Shown: one piece after another, positions 1 to 7,981 of the stretch | How positions within the stretch are numbered: the stretch's first letter is position 1 | Layout of the letters: each line of letters starts with the position of its first letter | Origin: an uncultured Lachnospiraceae bacterium | GTDB taxonomy: Bacteria; Bacillota; Clostridia; Lachnospirales; Lachnospiraceae | Direction: 5' to 3' | DNA length: 64,000 nucleotides | Assembly (NCBI GenBank): GCA_902781455.1 | Contig: CACZJF010000001.1 | Span: 124,001-188,000 of the forward strand | Notes under the pieces: generated by a model | Told to the model about the DNA's origin: nothing | Database searches by the model: none | What the model saw: the letters and a program-made list of their open reading frames with translations, nothing else | Position numbers and translations under genes: made by a program

Positions 1-7
1 CAAGGAT

Positions 8-607
8 ATGTCAGCGATTCCTGAGGCGCTCAGGCCTCTTGAGAACCCGCAGCTGATGCTGACCGGAATCTACATGATGCAGGAGATTACCAGGAAGGTG
101 CCGATGGAGGAAAAAGAGGATCTGAATGATCTGCAGGAGGAATTCCTCGTCAATCTCGCACGTTCCAGATTTCTGGTTCCGGTGCAGGTGAAGGCAGGTC
201 CCGGCACGATCGCGGAGAAGCTGCAGAAGAAGCAGTTTGCCTTTGTCGAACTCACGATGAAGAACAAAGACCGTTACCGCCCGATCTTCGCGGACAATAT
301 GGAATTCCAGAAGTTCGCGCAGAATAAGAAGGATATCCAGGTGATCTCCATTCCGTTTGCAGGGCTGAAGCCTGCTCTTCCGAAGAGCGCCAAGGGTTAT
401 ATATTGAATCCGAACGGCTGCCAGATTGTACTGCAGATCCCTCTGCTTGATCAGGTTCTGAATGCTTTCCCGGATGCTGTAAAGCAGGGAAGCGAGGAGG
501 CCATGAAAGTGGCGAAATCCCTCGCCGGGCCGCAGGTCAGGAAACCTGCCGTCGCTCCGGCTGCGTCGAACAGCAAGAAGGTTGTGAAGATGCCTGATAA
601 AGAATAA
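8..607 (+). CDS. SseB N-terminal-domain family protein (5' end uncertain)
   Basis: About 199 residues. The central part (roughly residues 40-150) has the mixed alpha/beta look of the SseB N-terminal domain: a long N-terminal helix, a 'FLVPV' strand, a 'FAFVELT' strand, 'IFADNMEF' and a 'GYILNPNG' strand. The tail after residue 165 is rich in Ala, Pro and Lys and looks disordered. SseB-domain proteins are common in Firmicutes but have no settled function. The ATG at 8 has AAGGA only one base upstream, too close for a ribosome site. The frame is open to the left edge, so the true start may lie outside the window. It is convergent with lexA and followed by a terminator at 674-697. Confidence 0.7.
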   Translation: MSAIPEALRPLENPQLMLTGIYMMQEITRKVPMEEKEDLNDLQEEFLVNLARSRFLVPVQVKAGPGTIAEKLQKKQFAFVELTMKNKDRYRPIFADNMEFQKFAQNKKDIQVISIPFAGLKPALPKSAKGYILNPNGCQIVLQIPLLDQVLNAFPDAVKQGSEEAMKVAKSLAGPQVRKPAVAPAASNSKKVVKMPDKE

Positions 608-673
608 GCGGAAAAACATTCCGAAGATGTTGATATGGCATACTCATAAAACAGAATGAAGTGATAAAGATAT

Positions 674-710
674 CGTCCGGCCTTTCATGACCGGACGGTT
701 GTTTATTGTC
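674..710 (+). terminator. Intrinsic terminator after the SseB-like gene
   Basis: Perfect 7-bp GC-rich stem CGTCCGG (674-680) / CCGGACG (691-697) with a 10-nt loop, followed on the plus strand by the T-rich GTTGTTTATT. It lies about 65 bases past the SseB-like stop. It sits between convergent genes and may also slow transcription leaving lexA. Confidence 0.7.
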
Positions 711-806
711 AGCGTGTCAAACAGATGCTTATTGTCAGCGTGTAAATCGGCTGTTTATTGTGAGTGCGTAAAAAGCAATTGTCTATCTTCAGCGCATAAA
801 GCGGAA
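701..806. repeat. Four degenerate 26-28 bp tandem repeats ending in the lexA 3' end
   Basis: Units start at 701, 727, 753 and 781 and share the pattern G-T/C-TTATTGTCAGCGTGTAAA. The last unit is the 3' end of lexA itself: its TCA (789-791) is the lexA stop read on the other strand. The first two units differ at few positions and the outer ones have drifted more. This looks like stepwise duplication of a short segment that includes the lexA stop codon. Confidence 0.65.
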
Positions 807-1409
807 CACACCGAACACCTTCCCGAGAATCTCGAAGTCTTTGTCGACAATGATCGGATCCATGGTTTCGTTCTCCGGCTGCAGACGGATATGCCCCTTC
901 TCCTTATAGAAAGTTTTTACGGTAGCAGAGTTTTCGATCAGAGCGACGACAATATCTCCGTTGTGTGCGTCCTTGCACTGTTCCACGAGAATCAGATCCC
1001 CGGAATTGATCCCGGCCCGGATCATGCTGTCTCCCTTCACCTTCAGGAGAAATGACTGGTTGGCAGGCATATACTCAGCGGGTACAGGGAAGTAGTTCTC
1101 AATATTCTCCTGCGCCAGAATCGGCTGACCGGCGGCAACGGTCCCTACCAGCGGAACATTCACCGTCTCCCGGCGGACAAGCTGAAACTGATCGCTGATG
1201 ACTTCGATTGCGCGCGGTTTCGTCGGATCCTTGCGGATGTAACCATTCTTTTCCAGCGTCGCGAGATGAGAGTGGACAGAGGAAGTAGACTTCAGGTTGA
1301 CAGCTTCACAGATTTCCCGGACTGCCGGAGGATAGCCCTTCTTCAGAATCTCGCTCTTGATAAAATCCAGAATCTCCTGCTGTTTCCTGGATATCTTTCC
1401 ATATGCCAT
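789..1409 (-). CDS. lexA: LexA SOS-response repressor
   Basis: 206 residues, the usual LexA length. An N-terminal winged helix (about 1-70, with '[12 protein letters not shown]' and a recognition helix near '[13 protein letters not shown]') binds SOS boxes. The C-terminal S24 peptidase domain carries the self-cleavage site Ala93-Gly94, the nucleophile Ser128 in 'KGDSMI' and the general base Lys165. RecA filaments trigger self-cleavage and de-repress DNA-repair genes. The ATG at 1409 is chosen because GAGGTG sits at good spacing upstream; an in-frame upstream start (1448) lacks one. The gene is downstream of a tyrosine recombinase but has its own promoter with three SOS-box-like sites, indicating autoregulation. 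Confidence 0.97.
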   Translation of the reverse strand: MAYGKISRKQQEILDFIKSEILKKGYPPAVREICEAVNLKSTSSVHSHLATLEKNGYIRKDPTKPRAIEVISDQFQLVRRETVNVPLVGTVAAGQPILAQENIENYFPVPAEYMPANQSFLLKVKGDSMIRAGINSGDLILVEQCKDAHNGDIVVALIENSATVKTFYKEKGHIRLQPENETMDPIIVDKDFEILGKVFGVFRFMR

Positions 1410-1471
1410 ACTACACACCTCATCTTTCTGTCTGTATAAGATCTGCATCGCATTCTGCTGAGAGAACGCGG

Positions 1472-1485
1472 CGAATATCTGTTCA
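1472..1485 (-). promoter_or_regulatory. LexA box (downstream of lexA promoter)
   Basis: On the minus strand this reads TGAACAGATATTCG, 8 of 10 fixed positions of the Gram-positive SOS box CGAAC-N4-GTTCG. It lies just past the expected transcription start of lexA. Confidence 0.7.
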
Positions 1486-1490
1486 GCTTT

Positions 1491-1519
1491 ATTCTATCAC
1501 AGCGGATCCGGAAACGCAA
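1491..1519 (-). promoter_or_regulatory. lexA promoter
   Basis: On the minus strand -35 TTGCGT (1514-1519) and -10 TAGAAT (1491-1496) are separated by exactly 17 bases. The -35 overlaps an SOS-box-like site. Confidence 0.65.
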
Positions 1520-1530
1520 ACAGATGTTTC
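1517..1530 (-). promoter_or_regulatory. Weak LexA box overlapping the lexA -35
   Basis: Reads GAAACATCTGTTTG on the minus strand, matching 7 of 10 fixed SOS-box positions, with the same ATCT/AGAT centre as the two neighbouring boxes. It covers part of the -35 element, where a repressor would block RNA polymerase. Confidence 0.5.
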
Positions 1531-1543
1531 GAAAATCTGTTCG
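1530..1543 (-). promoter_or_regulatory. LexA box upstream of lexA promoter
   Basis: Reads CGAACAGATTTTCG on the minus strand, matching 9 of 10 fixed positions of CGAAC-N4-GTTCG. It is the strongest of three sites and touches the weak box at 1517-1530. Confidence 0.75.
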
Positions 1544-1612
1544 GAATCTGTACGGAACCTGTCCGGAATATGAATCTTCGAAGATTGTGGGAATACAGGT
1601 CACCGTTCCCTG

Positions 1613-2692
1613 TCAGGAATTATCTTCCCGAAGTTTCACCGCGCCGGCCGCCCGCCTGCGGCGTTGATCGTCCATCGCTGCATAATGCTTCTTTGTTGTA
1701 TTGACGTCCTTGTGCCCCAGAACATCCGCAACCAGGTAGATATCGCCTGTTTCCCGATACAGAGCCGTTCCATAGGTGCTGCGCAGCTTATGCGGTGTGA
1801 TCTTTTTGCTGGTTGTAATACATCTGGCATACTTCTTGACCATATTCTCAACGGCCTGAACGCCCATCCGTTTCCTCTGCGTAGAAAAGAAGAGCGCATT
1901 TTCATGACCGGGGAGAGGAGTGATGGTCTCCCGTACTTCCAGATAATCCAGCAGTGCTTTCTCCACTTCATCTCCGAAATAGACAACGGATTCCGAGCCG
2001 CCTTTGCGTATAATGTGTATACCGTTGTTCCGGAAGTCTACGTCATCAACGTCCAGTCCGACACATTCGCTGACACGGATCCCGGTACCCAGAAGCAGCG
2101 TGACAATCGCCAGATCACGAACCTTGGTTTTCTCGTAATACAGTTTCTTCTGGCCGGACAGCTGATCCCCGCCATGCTCGATATAATCCAGCAAGGCAGC
2201 CGTTTCGCCTTCGTCCATACGCACGATCGAATGTTCGTGCAGCTTCGGCATATCGACAAGCAGCGTCGGATTCGTATGGATCATTTCACGCTTGTAATAG
2301 AACGCATAGAAGCTTCTGAGCGCGGACATCTTGCGCTTCAAGCCAAATTCACCGTTCGTAAAGGAATTCTCCTTCGGCGTCCCTAACAGCGACTCATTGA
2401 CGCTGTAGACGCTCAGAAAGGACTTATACTCATCGATATCCGTTGCGGTGAGATCATCCAGGATCGATACGTCCCAGGAGCGGATCTCACGATCGCGCAG
2501 CACGGGATTGTTCTCCTGGAGATAGCGGAAGAACGTCCGGATATCATAGGCGTAGGAAAGTCTGGTCCGCGTTTCCTTCGACGCTTCCTGCGCCAGAAAA
2601 TACTGCCTGGCAAACGGTGGGAAATCCTTCAGGATCGCACGAAGCTGAAGAACATTCTGCGTGTCACGTTCGCTGTGATAAGAATCAGCCAT
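1613..2692 (-). CDS. Tyrosine recombinase (XerC/XerD-like)
   Basis: 359 residues. The N-terminal SAM-like core-binding domain (about 25-140) is followed by a catalytic domain with the full active-site set: Arg206 in 'GTGIRVSEC', Lys230, His301 and Arg304 in 'PHKLR', His327 in 'LGHKD' and the nucleophile Tyr337 in 'KHYAAM'. The family cuts and rejoins DNA at inverted-repeat core sites, either as a chromosome-dimer resolvase or as a site-specific integrase. It is longer than classic XerC/XerD (about 300 residues), mainly through a longer N-terminus. The ATG at 2692 has GGGAGG seven bases upstream; the longer reading from 2740 has none. No integrated element is visible next to it, but two large stem-loops lie 85 bases upstream of its start. 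Confidence 0.9.
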   Translation of the reverse strand: MADSYHSERDTQNVLQLRAILKDFPPFARQYFLAQEASKETRTRLSYAYDIRTFFRYLQENNPVLRDREIRSWDVSILDDLTATDIDEYKSFLSVYSVNESLLGTPKENSFTNGEFGLKRKMSALRSFYAFYYKREMIHTNPTLLVDMPKLHEHSIVRMDEGETAALLDYIEHGGDQLSGQKKLYYEKTKVRDLAIVTLLLGTGIRVSECVGLDVDDVDFRNNGIHIIRKGGSESVVYFGDEVEKALLDYLEVRETITPLPGHENALFFSTQRKRMGVQAVENMVKKYARCITTSKKITPHKLRSTYGTALYRETGDIYLVADVLGHKDVNTTKKHYAAMDDQRRRRAAGAVKLREDNS

Positions 2693-2776
2693 ACAAACCT
2701 CCCGGAACGATGCATATGGAATTGCAACAGTAAAGTACAATGAAATTATGATTCATATAGTAGAATTAATGATGCA

Positions 2777-2856
2777 GGCGAAGTTTTTTGAATAGATTGC
2801 GTGAAGAGGAATACCTTACGAAAAACATGCAAGCAATCTATTAAAAAAACTCCGCC
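2777..2856. repeat. Long stem-loop element, copy 1
   Basis: Arms 2777-2800 and 2833-2856 are 24 bases each and complementary at 22 positions. They enclose a 32-base loop. The inner ten bases of the arms are AATAGATTGC and its complement. The right arm ends at the base before copy 2 begins. The 467-base gap from 2693 to 3159 has no convincing gene and holds only this pair, plus the terminator at 3027-3060. Confidence 0.85.
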
Positions 2857-2930
2857 CATGTTTTTCCAATAGATTGCAGTGAAGACGATACTACATATAA
2901 AATCACAGGGCAATCTATTGGAAAAACATG
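2857..2930. repeat. Long stem-loop element, copy 2
   Basis: Arms 2857-2877 and 2910-2930 are 21 bases each and perfectly complementary. They enclose a loop of exactly 32 bases. The ten-base core AATAGATTGC recurs at 77-base spacing with copy 1 (2791 and 2868; 2833 and 2910). The loops of both copies begin with GTGAAGA and share further blocks, so the elements look like diverged tandem copies. Confidence 0.87.
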
Positions 2931-3026
2931 TGTTTTCTGTATAGATCTATATTGGTATTATATCTGCTCTCCTTTGTTTTGTCCAGTAAAATCAAGGTTT
3001 TCCGACCATCTGAGCCACCCACGCAA

Positions 3027-3060
3027 AAGCCTCCGGAAGGCCTGAACCCTCCGGAGGCTT
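3027..3060 (-). terminator. Terminator of the DUF1002 gene
   Basis: Perfect 11-bp stem AAGCCTCCGGA (3027-3037) / TCCGGAGGCTT (3050-3060) with a 12-nt loop. On the minus strand the stem runs into TTTTGCG. It lies about 100 bases past the stop of the DUF1002 gene. Confidence 0.7.
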
Positions 3061-3159
3061 CTCTTTCATCTGTTTTACTGTCTGCCTGTATCTGTTGTGT
3101 CTGGTCTTTGAAGAATCCCGTTCTCACAGGAATCATCATAACCATATCATCATGACGGA

Positions 3160-5334
3160 TCAGTCAAAATAGATTATGTACTGCGCAGATCCTGTCTGAG
3201 CGGCTTCCACACCTTCTTCCGGCGTTGCTGCATAATACGTGATGTCCAGTGTCACAGGTCCGCTCATATAAGGTGTTATGGTCACTGCAGTGTCTGATCC
3301 TGCGCTTACGCCGTCCAGCTCAGATCCGTCTGCCTGGCTGATGATGGTGACGTCTGCCTCATCCGAGGTTACGGTTGCATAGGTGCTTCCGTCTGCCGGG
3401 AAAACCACGGATCCGGTTGCATCTTCCATCGACGACTTGTTTATACAAGATCCGTTCACACGGAATCCTTTGTCACTGACGGAGGCGCCATAATATGGAT
3501 CATAGTTGTAGATCTGAATGTCGAGTGTGCCATCAATGGTCTTGAACTGTGCGTTCAGTGTGTATGTGTAGGTCTCGCCGGCAACCGGTACAAAGTCAGT
3601 CTGCAGGGAGATGTCATTATCGTCCTTCGGAACCATGACGATCTTCGTGGATCCGGCAGGAACGCTGTCATCGTCATCGCTGGTAAGAAGCACCAGGCTG
3701 GACTGTTCGGGGTCGATGTTCAGTGTAGCTGCCTCTGCGCCGCTTCCTGCCGTCACAAGAAGAGCTCCGCTGACCGGTGTCAGATCTTCATACGGGACCA
3801 CAACCGCGACCGATAAGGTGCCGGACGCAGGCTGGCTGCCACTCTCGGCAGTACTGCCGGTTGTGAAGGAAACACTGCCGCTCGCGATATCATCCGCAGT
3901 GATGGATGCCACATTCTCCTCTTCCACAGGCGCTCCTTCAGGATCGGTTCCCTCCGGATTCTCCGGCTCAGGATCGGTTCCTTCCGGATTCTCTACTGCA
4001 GGCTCAACAGGAGTCTCGACCGGGTTCTCAACGACAGGCTCTGCCGGTGTCTCAACCGGGTTCTCCACGACAGGTTCTGCCGGTGTCTCGACGGCAGGCT
4101 CATCTGTGCCAAGGACTGTAACGTCGGTCGGTTCCGGAATGCCGCTCTGTGTGGCCACCGGCTCTAGCTGTGCTTCCGGCTGCGGCTGCTGCTCTTCCAC
4201 ATTCTGCTGCGATTCAATCTGAGCGTCCAGATTGGTGGCAACCGTGGTATCGATGGTGCTCTCGGCAGTCGAGGAGGAAATTACGGTTCCGTCTGCTGTC
4301 GTTCCCGCAAGAGCGCTCTCGTTCGTATTTGTCAGCAGGCTGTCTTCAGAAAGCGCCTGATCCGCAGCGGATACGGTTCCCTGATCCGGAGCTGTGGCCG
4401 GGGCTTCGGAAGGCTGCGCTGTCGGAGCCGCGTTCTGCTCAATCTGCGTTGTGGCTGCGGTACTTGTCGTCTGCGTCTGACCTTCCAGCGTCTTCTGGAT
4501 CTGGGTAAGCGCGTCGAGCGTTCCCTGATCATAGGACTGCTGTGCAATACTGACAGCCAGATTCTGCAGGGCGGCGATATCCTCCTCGCTCAGCCCGTTG
4601 TTGATGGTCGTATTGTTCGTCGTCGTATTGGTGGTTGTGTTGTTGGTGATATTATTGTTGGTATAGTTGTTGACGACATCGTTGACAATCTCCGTAATCT
4701 CTTCATAAGTGATCGAGTTGTCCTCTTCCAGGTTTCCGTTGATCACCTGCATCTTGACGTCGTTGACGATCTGCTGCGCTTCCTGCTGTCCGATCGTCTG
4801 TCCGAGCTCATAGGTGGTCGCGAATTCCTGTGCCGCCGCCTCCTTCTTGGCCGTGTCCAGCGTAACGCCAGACAGGTTCTCATATGCCATCAGAGTGCCC
4901 GTCAGGGCGCCGGTTCCGGAGACCTGGAACGGTGCGGCCGCAAGGACTTCACAGTTCTTGACACCGGCTGTGGCAAGGTTGGAAGCGATCATGTTCGACG
5001 TGACATAGGTCAGGTTTGCGGTCTTGACCTGAATGCCGCCGGACGTCATCGGCCTGATCAGCGCGCAGCTGATGGTCCTGTATCCGACGATATCACGGCT
5101 CATGTAGCTTCCCAGATGAGCCCACTCATCTTCGTTCGTGACCGTGATGGTTGTATAGCTCTGTCCTGCTACATTAAAATAGTTCAGGATCATATTCTTC
5201 TCTTCCGGTGACAGGTCTGCGCCGACCGTGACGACCATCATGGAATCGGCCATCGCCGTCATGGGAATCGCAAAGCCCATGGCAGAAAGAGTTAATACAG
5301 CACTGAGCAGTATGCCCCATACCCTTCTTTTCAT
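3160..5334 (-). CDS. Secreted DUF1002 (YpuA-like) protein with repeat-rich middle and C-terminal beta domain
   Basis: 724 residues. A clear signal peptide ends near Ala29 ('PMTAMA'), followed by a DUF1002 domain (about 30-250: 'VTVGADLSPEEKNMILNYF', 'SCALIRP'). An Asn/Thr-rich stretch (about 218-245) and a long Pro/Glu/Thr/Ser-rich region (about 290-500) come next. The latter contains three 12-residue repeats like VETPAEPVVENP. A beta-rich C-terminal part (about 500-724) follows. Homologues such as B. subtilis YpuA are secreted proteins of unknown function. No LPXTG or membrane anchor is visible, so it is probably released or held loosely in the wall. Start chosen for AGGAGG nine bases upstream; it has its own promoter and terminator and so is monocistronic. 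Confidence 0.85.
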   Translation of the reverse strand: MKRRVWGILLSAVLTLSAMGFAIPMTAMADSMMVVTVGADLSPEEKNMILNYFNVAGQSYTTITVTNEDEWAHLGSYMSRDIVGYRTISCALIRPMTSGGIQVKTANLTYVTSNMIASNLATAGVKNCEVLAAAPFQVSGTGALTGTLMAYENLSGVTLDTAKKEAAAQEFATTYELGQTIGQQEAQQIVNDVKMQVINGNLEEDNSITYEEITEIVNDVVNNYTNNNITNNTTTNTTTNNTTINNGLSEEDIAALQNLAVSIAQQSYDQGTLDALTQIQKTLEGQTQTTSTAATTQIEQNAAPTAQPSEAPATAPDQGTVSAADQALSEDSLLTNTNESALAGTTADGTVISSSTAESTIDTTVATNLDAQIESQQNVEEQQPQPEAQLEPVATQSGIPEPTDVTVLGTDEPAVETPAEPVVENPVETPAEPVVENPVETPVEPAVENPEGTDPEPENPEGTDPEGAPVEEENVASITADDIASGSVSFTTGSTAESGSQPASGTLSVAVVVPYEDLTPVSGALLVTAGSGAEAATLNIDPEQSSLVLLTSDDDDSVPAGSTKIVMVPKDDNDISLQTDFVPVAGETYTYTLNAQFKTIDGTLDIQIYNYDPYYGASVSDKGFRVNGSCINKSSMEDATGSVVFPADGSTYATVTSDEADVTIISQADGSELDGVSAGSDTAVTITPYMSGPVTLDITYYAATPEEGVEAAQTGSAQYIIYFD
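3986..4093 (-). repeat. Three 36-bp in-frame tandem repeats in the DUF1002 gene
   Basis: Units 3986-4021, 4022-4057 and 4058-4093 each encode 12 residues of the VETPAEPVVENP type. The two right-hand units are nearly identical and the left one has drifted. Confidence 0.85.
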
Positions 5335-5402
5335 TTTGCTTGTCCTCCTGTAGTAATGTTGTGATAAATCCCTTAAGAAACAGTAGTTTCTGTGTTGTCT
5401 GT

Positions 5403-5431
5403 ATTATAACAAGATAAAACCTTGAATACAA
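5403..5431 (-). promoter_or_regulatory. Promoter of the DUF1002 gene
   Basis: On the minus strand -35 TTGTAT (5426-5431), 17-base spacer, perfect -10 TATAAT (5403-5408). It leaves a leader of about 65 bases that ends in an AGGAGG ribosome site. Confidence 0.8.
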
Positions 5432-5483
5432 TTCAGCAATCATGCTGCTTTTCTGTAGTGTTTCCTAAGTTATTCTGTAGATA

Positions 5484-5507
5484 GCAAAAGGCCTGCCGCG
5501 GCAGGCC
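5484..5507 (-). terminator. Terminator of the SPFH/ABC operon
   Basis: Perfect 8-bp stem GGCCTGCC (5490-5497) / GGCAGGCC (5500-5507), tight loop, then TTTTGC on the minus strand, seven bases after the permease stop codon. Confidence 0.85.
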
Positions 5508-5513
5508 CTTAAG

Positions 5514-7112
5514 TTACTTCTTTGCCAGTGCCATCACCCTGAGATAGCACAGGAAGGCGAGCAATGAAGCGATCAAAGTCAGTATGACAGTCAGCAGTAC
5601 GTGGCTCATGCGTGTGCCGAGAAAAACAACCAGCACAACCAGTCCCATAACCACAAACATGTTGGGCAGCATGTAGATCAGTACAGCTGATCCTTGCTTG
5701 ATCACTTCCACTTCATTCTCCCAGTCCAGGCGCATGTGCCTGACGCCGCACACACAGCCCCAGGCTGTCGAGAAGCTGCATAAAGCGAGTCCCAGCAGAA
5801 GGAACAGGATCGTCTCCGGGACCGACACCCTGGCAGAGATGCACAGGCACAGCGTTGAAAATGCCATGGACGGGACCGCAAGAAGCATATTGAAGAGCAT
5901 TTTCCCCTGATAGATGGTCTTCTTCTCGATCGGAAGGCTCTGGAGGATCCAGTAGTTTTTTCCTTCCAAAGAAGGGGAACATACCGTAGTCGCCATCATC
6001 CCGATGAAAAAGTAGATGATGAAAGGAATCGCCGGCTGCATCATATATGCGTTCAGAGGCGCGTCATGAACGACCAGGGTAAGGATTCTGTCAAACCCGA
6101 CCACAAGCGTGACTATCCCCAGAAGAGGCGCCAGAATCATACCGACTGCGCCATTGACCATATAGACCGTGGATCCTGTCAGCCGCTTGAATTCCTTATA
6201 AGCGATGGACCACACGACTTTCTTTTTCTTCTGGCGGGTCATCCTGTAGTTCTTCGCGGCAGCGTGAGACTTCAGTGCGGAATTGATATTCCGGTAGGAC
6301 TTCCCGACGATAAGAAATACGACGGTAAACAGCAGTATGCTTCCTCCCGCAAGAAGCAGGAAGGAAAGAATGTCGAGTCTGATCACAGCGTCGGCAAACC
6401 ATCTGGCCGGCGGGTAGAAAACGGCTGCGTGGCCGGTAATCTGCGATGTAGTCTGAAGCGTTGCCTCTACTTTATTGTTCCGGAACAGATCCTCCAGAAT
6501 AAAGCGCAGGCTGAAGCTGAAGATCACAATCGCAAAGGTAAAAACCGTCTGTATGAGATTCGTCTTCCGGAATCCGGAGCTGACCCTCGCGATCAGGAAA
6601 CCCAGAAACGCGGCGATCAGCATCGGAATCACGGGAAGCAGCACAGACAGGATAATCCAGATCGGATAGACGATCACCGGCGGCCGGGCATAGACACCAT
6701 AGCCGACCATCATGGCAATGGCGATACTCATATACCACGGCAGGCTCTTGCAGTACATATACAGGAACTTGCATCCGGCAACCGTTCTGGTTTCAAAGGG
6801 AAGCGACATCAGCATGTCATATTCTTTAAAATGGAACAGGTAGCCATTTGTCTTTAATACCGTAAAGACGAAGGCTATTGCGCTGATCACAAGCGCGCAC
6901 ATGACAGGCGCCGCATGGATGAGGTTCATTGTCCCGAATCCGATGCAGACAGCAATGCAGTATGCCATAAGCAGCGCATACAGAATGACGGTTCCGATCG
7001 CATTCCCGATGACCCGCCTTCTCTTCTTTCTGTCCTTCGAATATCGATAGATGTTTCTCTGGCTTGTAGATAAAAGCAGTGTTTTTAACAGGATGATACT
7101 TTTCTTGTTCAT
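5514..7112 (-). CDS. ABC-2-type transporter permease
   Basis: 532 residues with about 12 hydrophobic membrane segments in two blocks, separated by a charged stretch near 'TRQKKKKVVWSIAYKEF' (about 292-310). It is a basic cytoplasmic N-terminus followed by helices from about residue 40. It is probably the membrane partner of the ATPase encoded just upstream, forming an exporter of unknown substrate. The duplicated layout (two groups of six segments) suggests a fused dimer-type permease. Start ATG at 7112 has GGGAGA at fair spacing. It is the last gene of the SPFH operon, with a strong terminator immediately after the stop. Confidence 0.85.
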   Translation of the reverse strand: MNKKSIILLKTLLLSTSQRNIYRYSKDRKKRRRVIGNAIGTVILYALLMAYCIAVCIGFGTMNLIHAAPVMCALVISAIAFVFTVLKTNGYLFHFKEYDMLMSLPFETRTVAGCKFLYMYCKSLPWYMSIAIAMMVGYGVYARPPVIVYPIWIILSVLLPVIPMLIAAFLGFLIARVSSGFRKTNLIQTVFTFAIVIFSFSLRFILEDLFRNNKVEATLQTTSQITGHAAVFYPPARWFADAVIRLDILSFLLLAGGSILLFTVVFLIVGKSYRNINSALKSHAAAKNYRMTRQKKKKVVWSIAYKEFKRLTGSTVYMVNGAVGMILAPLLGIVTLVVGFDRILTLVVHDAPLNAYMMQPAIPFIIYFFIGMMATTVCSPSLEGKNYWILQSLPIEKKTIYQGKMLFNMLLAVPSMAFSTLCLCISARVSVPETILFLLLGLALCSFSTAWGCVCGVRHMRLDWENEVEVIKQGSAVLIYMLPNMFVVMGLVVLVVFLGTRMSHVLLTVILTLIASLLAFLCYLRVMALAKK

Positions 7113-7183
7113 GATCTGTCTCCCGGGTTGCTTCTCTTACTCTCTTCGCTTACGGCTTGTCTGGTCTTTCACCAGCCCATGCC

Positions 7184-7915
7184 TCAGCCAAGTTCCTGCT
7201 GCAGGAAGGTCTCTTCCAGAGAATGCCCCTTGGTAAGCTCCTCCATGGTACCGGACGCGATAATCCTGCCCTGCTTGATAATCGCGACCTTGTTGCAGAG
7301 TTTCTCAGCGACCTCAAGCACATGGGTCGAGAAAAAGATCGCGGTCCCTTCCTGACACATCTCATGCATGATTTCCTTCAGGGTGAAGGAGGCTTTCGGG
7401 TCCAGTCCCACAAAAGGCTCGTCCAGTACAAGAAGCTTCGGGCGATGAATCAACGCAGAGATGATTGCAACCTTCTGCTTCATGCCATGCGAATAGGAAC
7501 TGATCATATCTCCCAGCGCATTCGTGATCTCAAACAGGTCCGCATACTTCCGGATCCGCTCTTCTCTCTCTGCGCTGCCCAGATCAAACACATCTGCTAC
7601 AAAGTTCAGGTACTGAATTCCGGTCAGATTCTCATACAGATCCGGATTGTCGGGTATATACGCGGTTACTTTCTTGCATTCCATCGGCTCACTCTTGACA
7701 GAATGTCCGTCGATCAGGATTTCTCCCTCCGTAAAGTCAAGAACCCCGACCACAGCACGGATCGTCGTAGACTTTCCGGCTCCGTTGTGGCCGATAAAGC
7801 CGCAGATATCTCCGCTCATGACGCTGAGTGAGACATCATCGGCTGCTTTTTTCCCTCCGCCGTAAGTCTTTGAATAGTGTCTGATATCAAGCATGATCTT
7901 CTCATTCATTTCCAT
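7184..7915 (-). CDS. ABC transporter ATP-binding protein
   Basis: 243 residues, a single nucleotide-binding domain. It has Walker A 'GHNGAGKST' (about 39-47), Q-loop region 'AYIPDNPDLYENLT', signature 'YSHGMKQK', Walker B 'LLVLDEP' and switch His in 'STHVLEVAEKL'. The signature is the SHGM(K/R)Q variant common in ABC-2 exporters of drug, bacteriocin or bacitracin type. It energises the permease encoded 71 bases downstream. GAGAGG precedes the ATG at 7915; a second in-frame ATG two codons later is also possible. Confidence 0.93.
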   Translation of the reverse strand: MEMNEKIMLDIRHYSKTYGGGKKAADDVSLSVMSGDICGFIGHNGAGKSTTIRAVVGVLDFTEGEILIDGHSVKSEPMECKKVTAYIPDNPDLYENLTGIQYLNFVADVFDLGSAEREERIRKYADLFEITNALGDMISSYSHGMKQKVAIISALIHRPKLLVLDEPFVGLDPKASFTLKEIMHEMCQEGTAIFFSTHVLEVAEKLCNKVAIIKQGRIIASGTMEELTKGHSLEETFLQQELG

Positions 7916-7981
7916 AAACCTCTCTCACCGTATGAAAAAGTGACGCAGATGCATCGTTGACGGATTCATCGTCCGATTGCC

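Noticed and set aside
2777-2930. CRISPR-like reading of the paired stem-loops (32-base 'spacers')
   Set aside because: Only two 32-base intervals exist, the flanking blocks are inverted rather than direct repeats, the loops are related to each other, and no cas gene is nearby.
2928-3155. 75-codon plus-strand frame with hydrophobic start in the long gap
   Set aside because: It runs through the DUF1002 terminator, has no ribosome site, and no domain; it is more likely chance.
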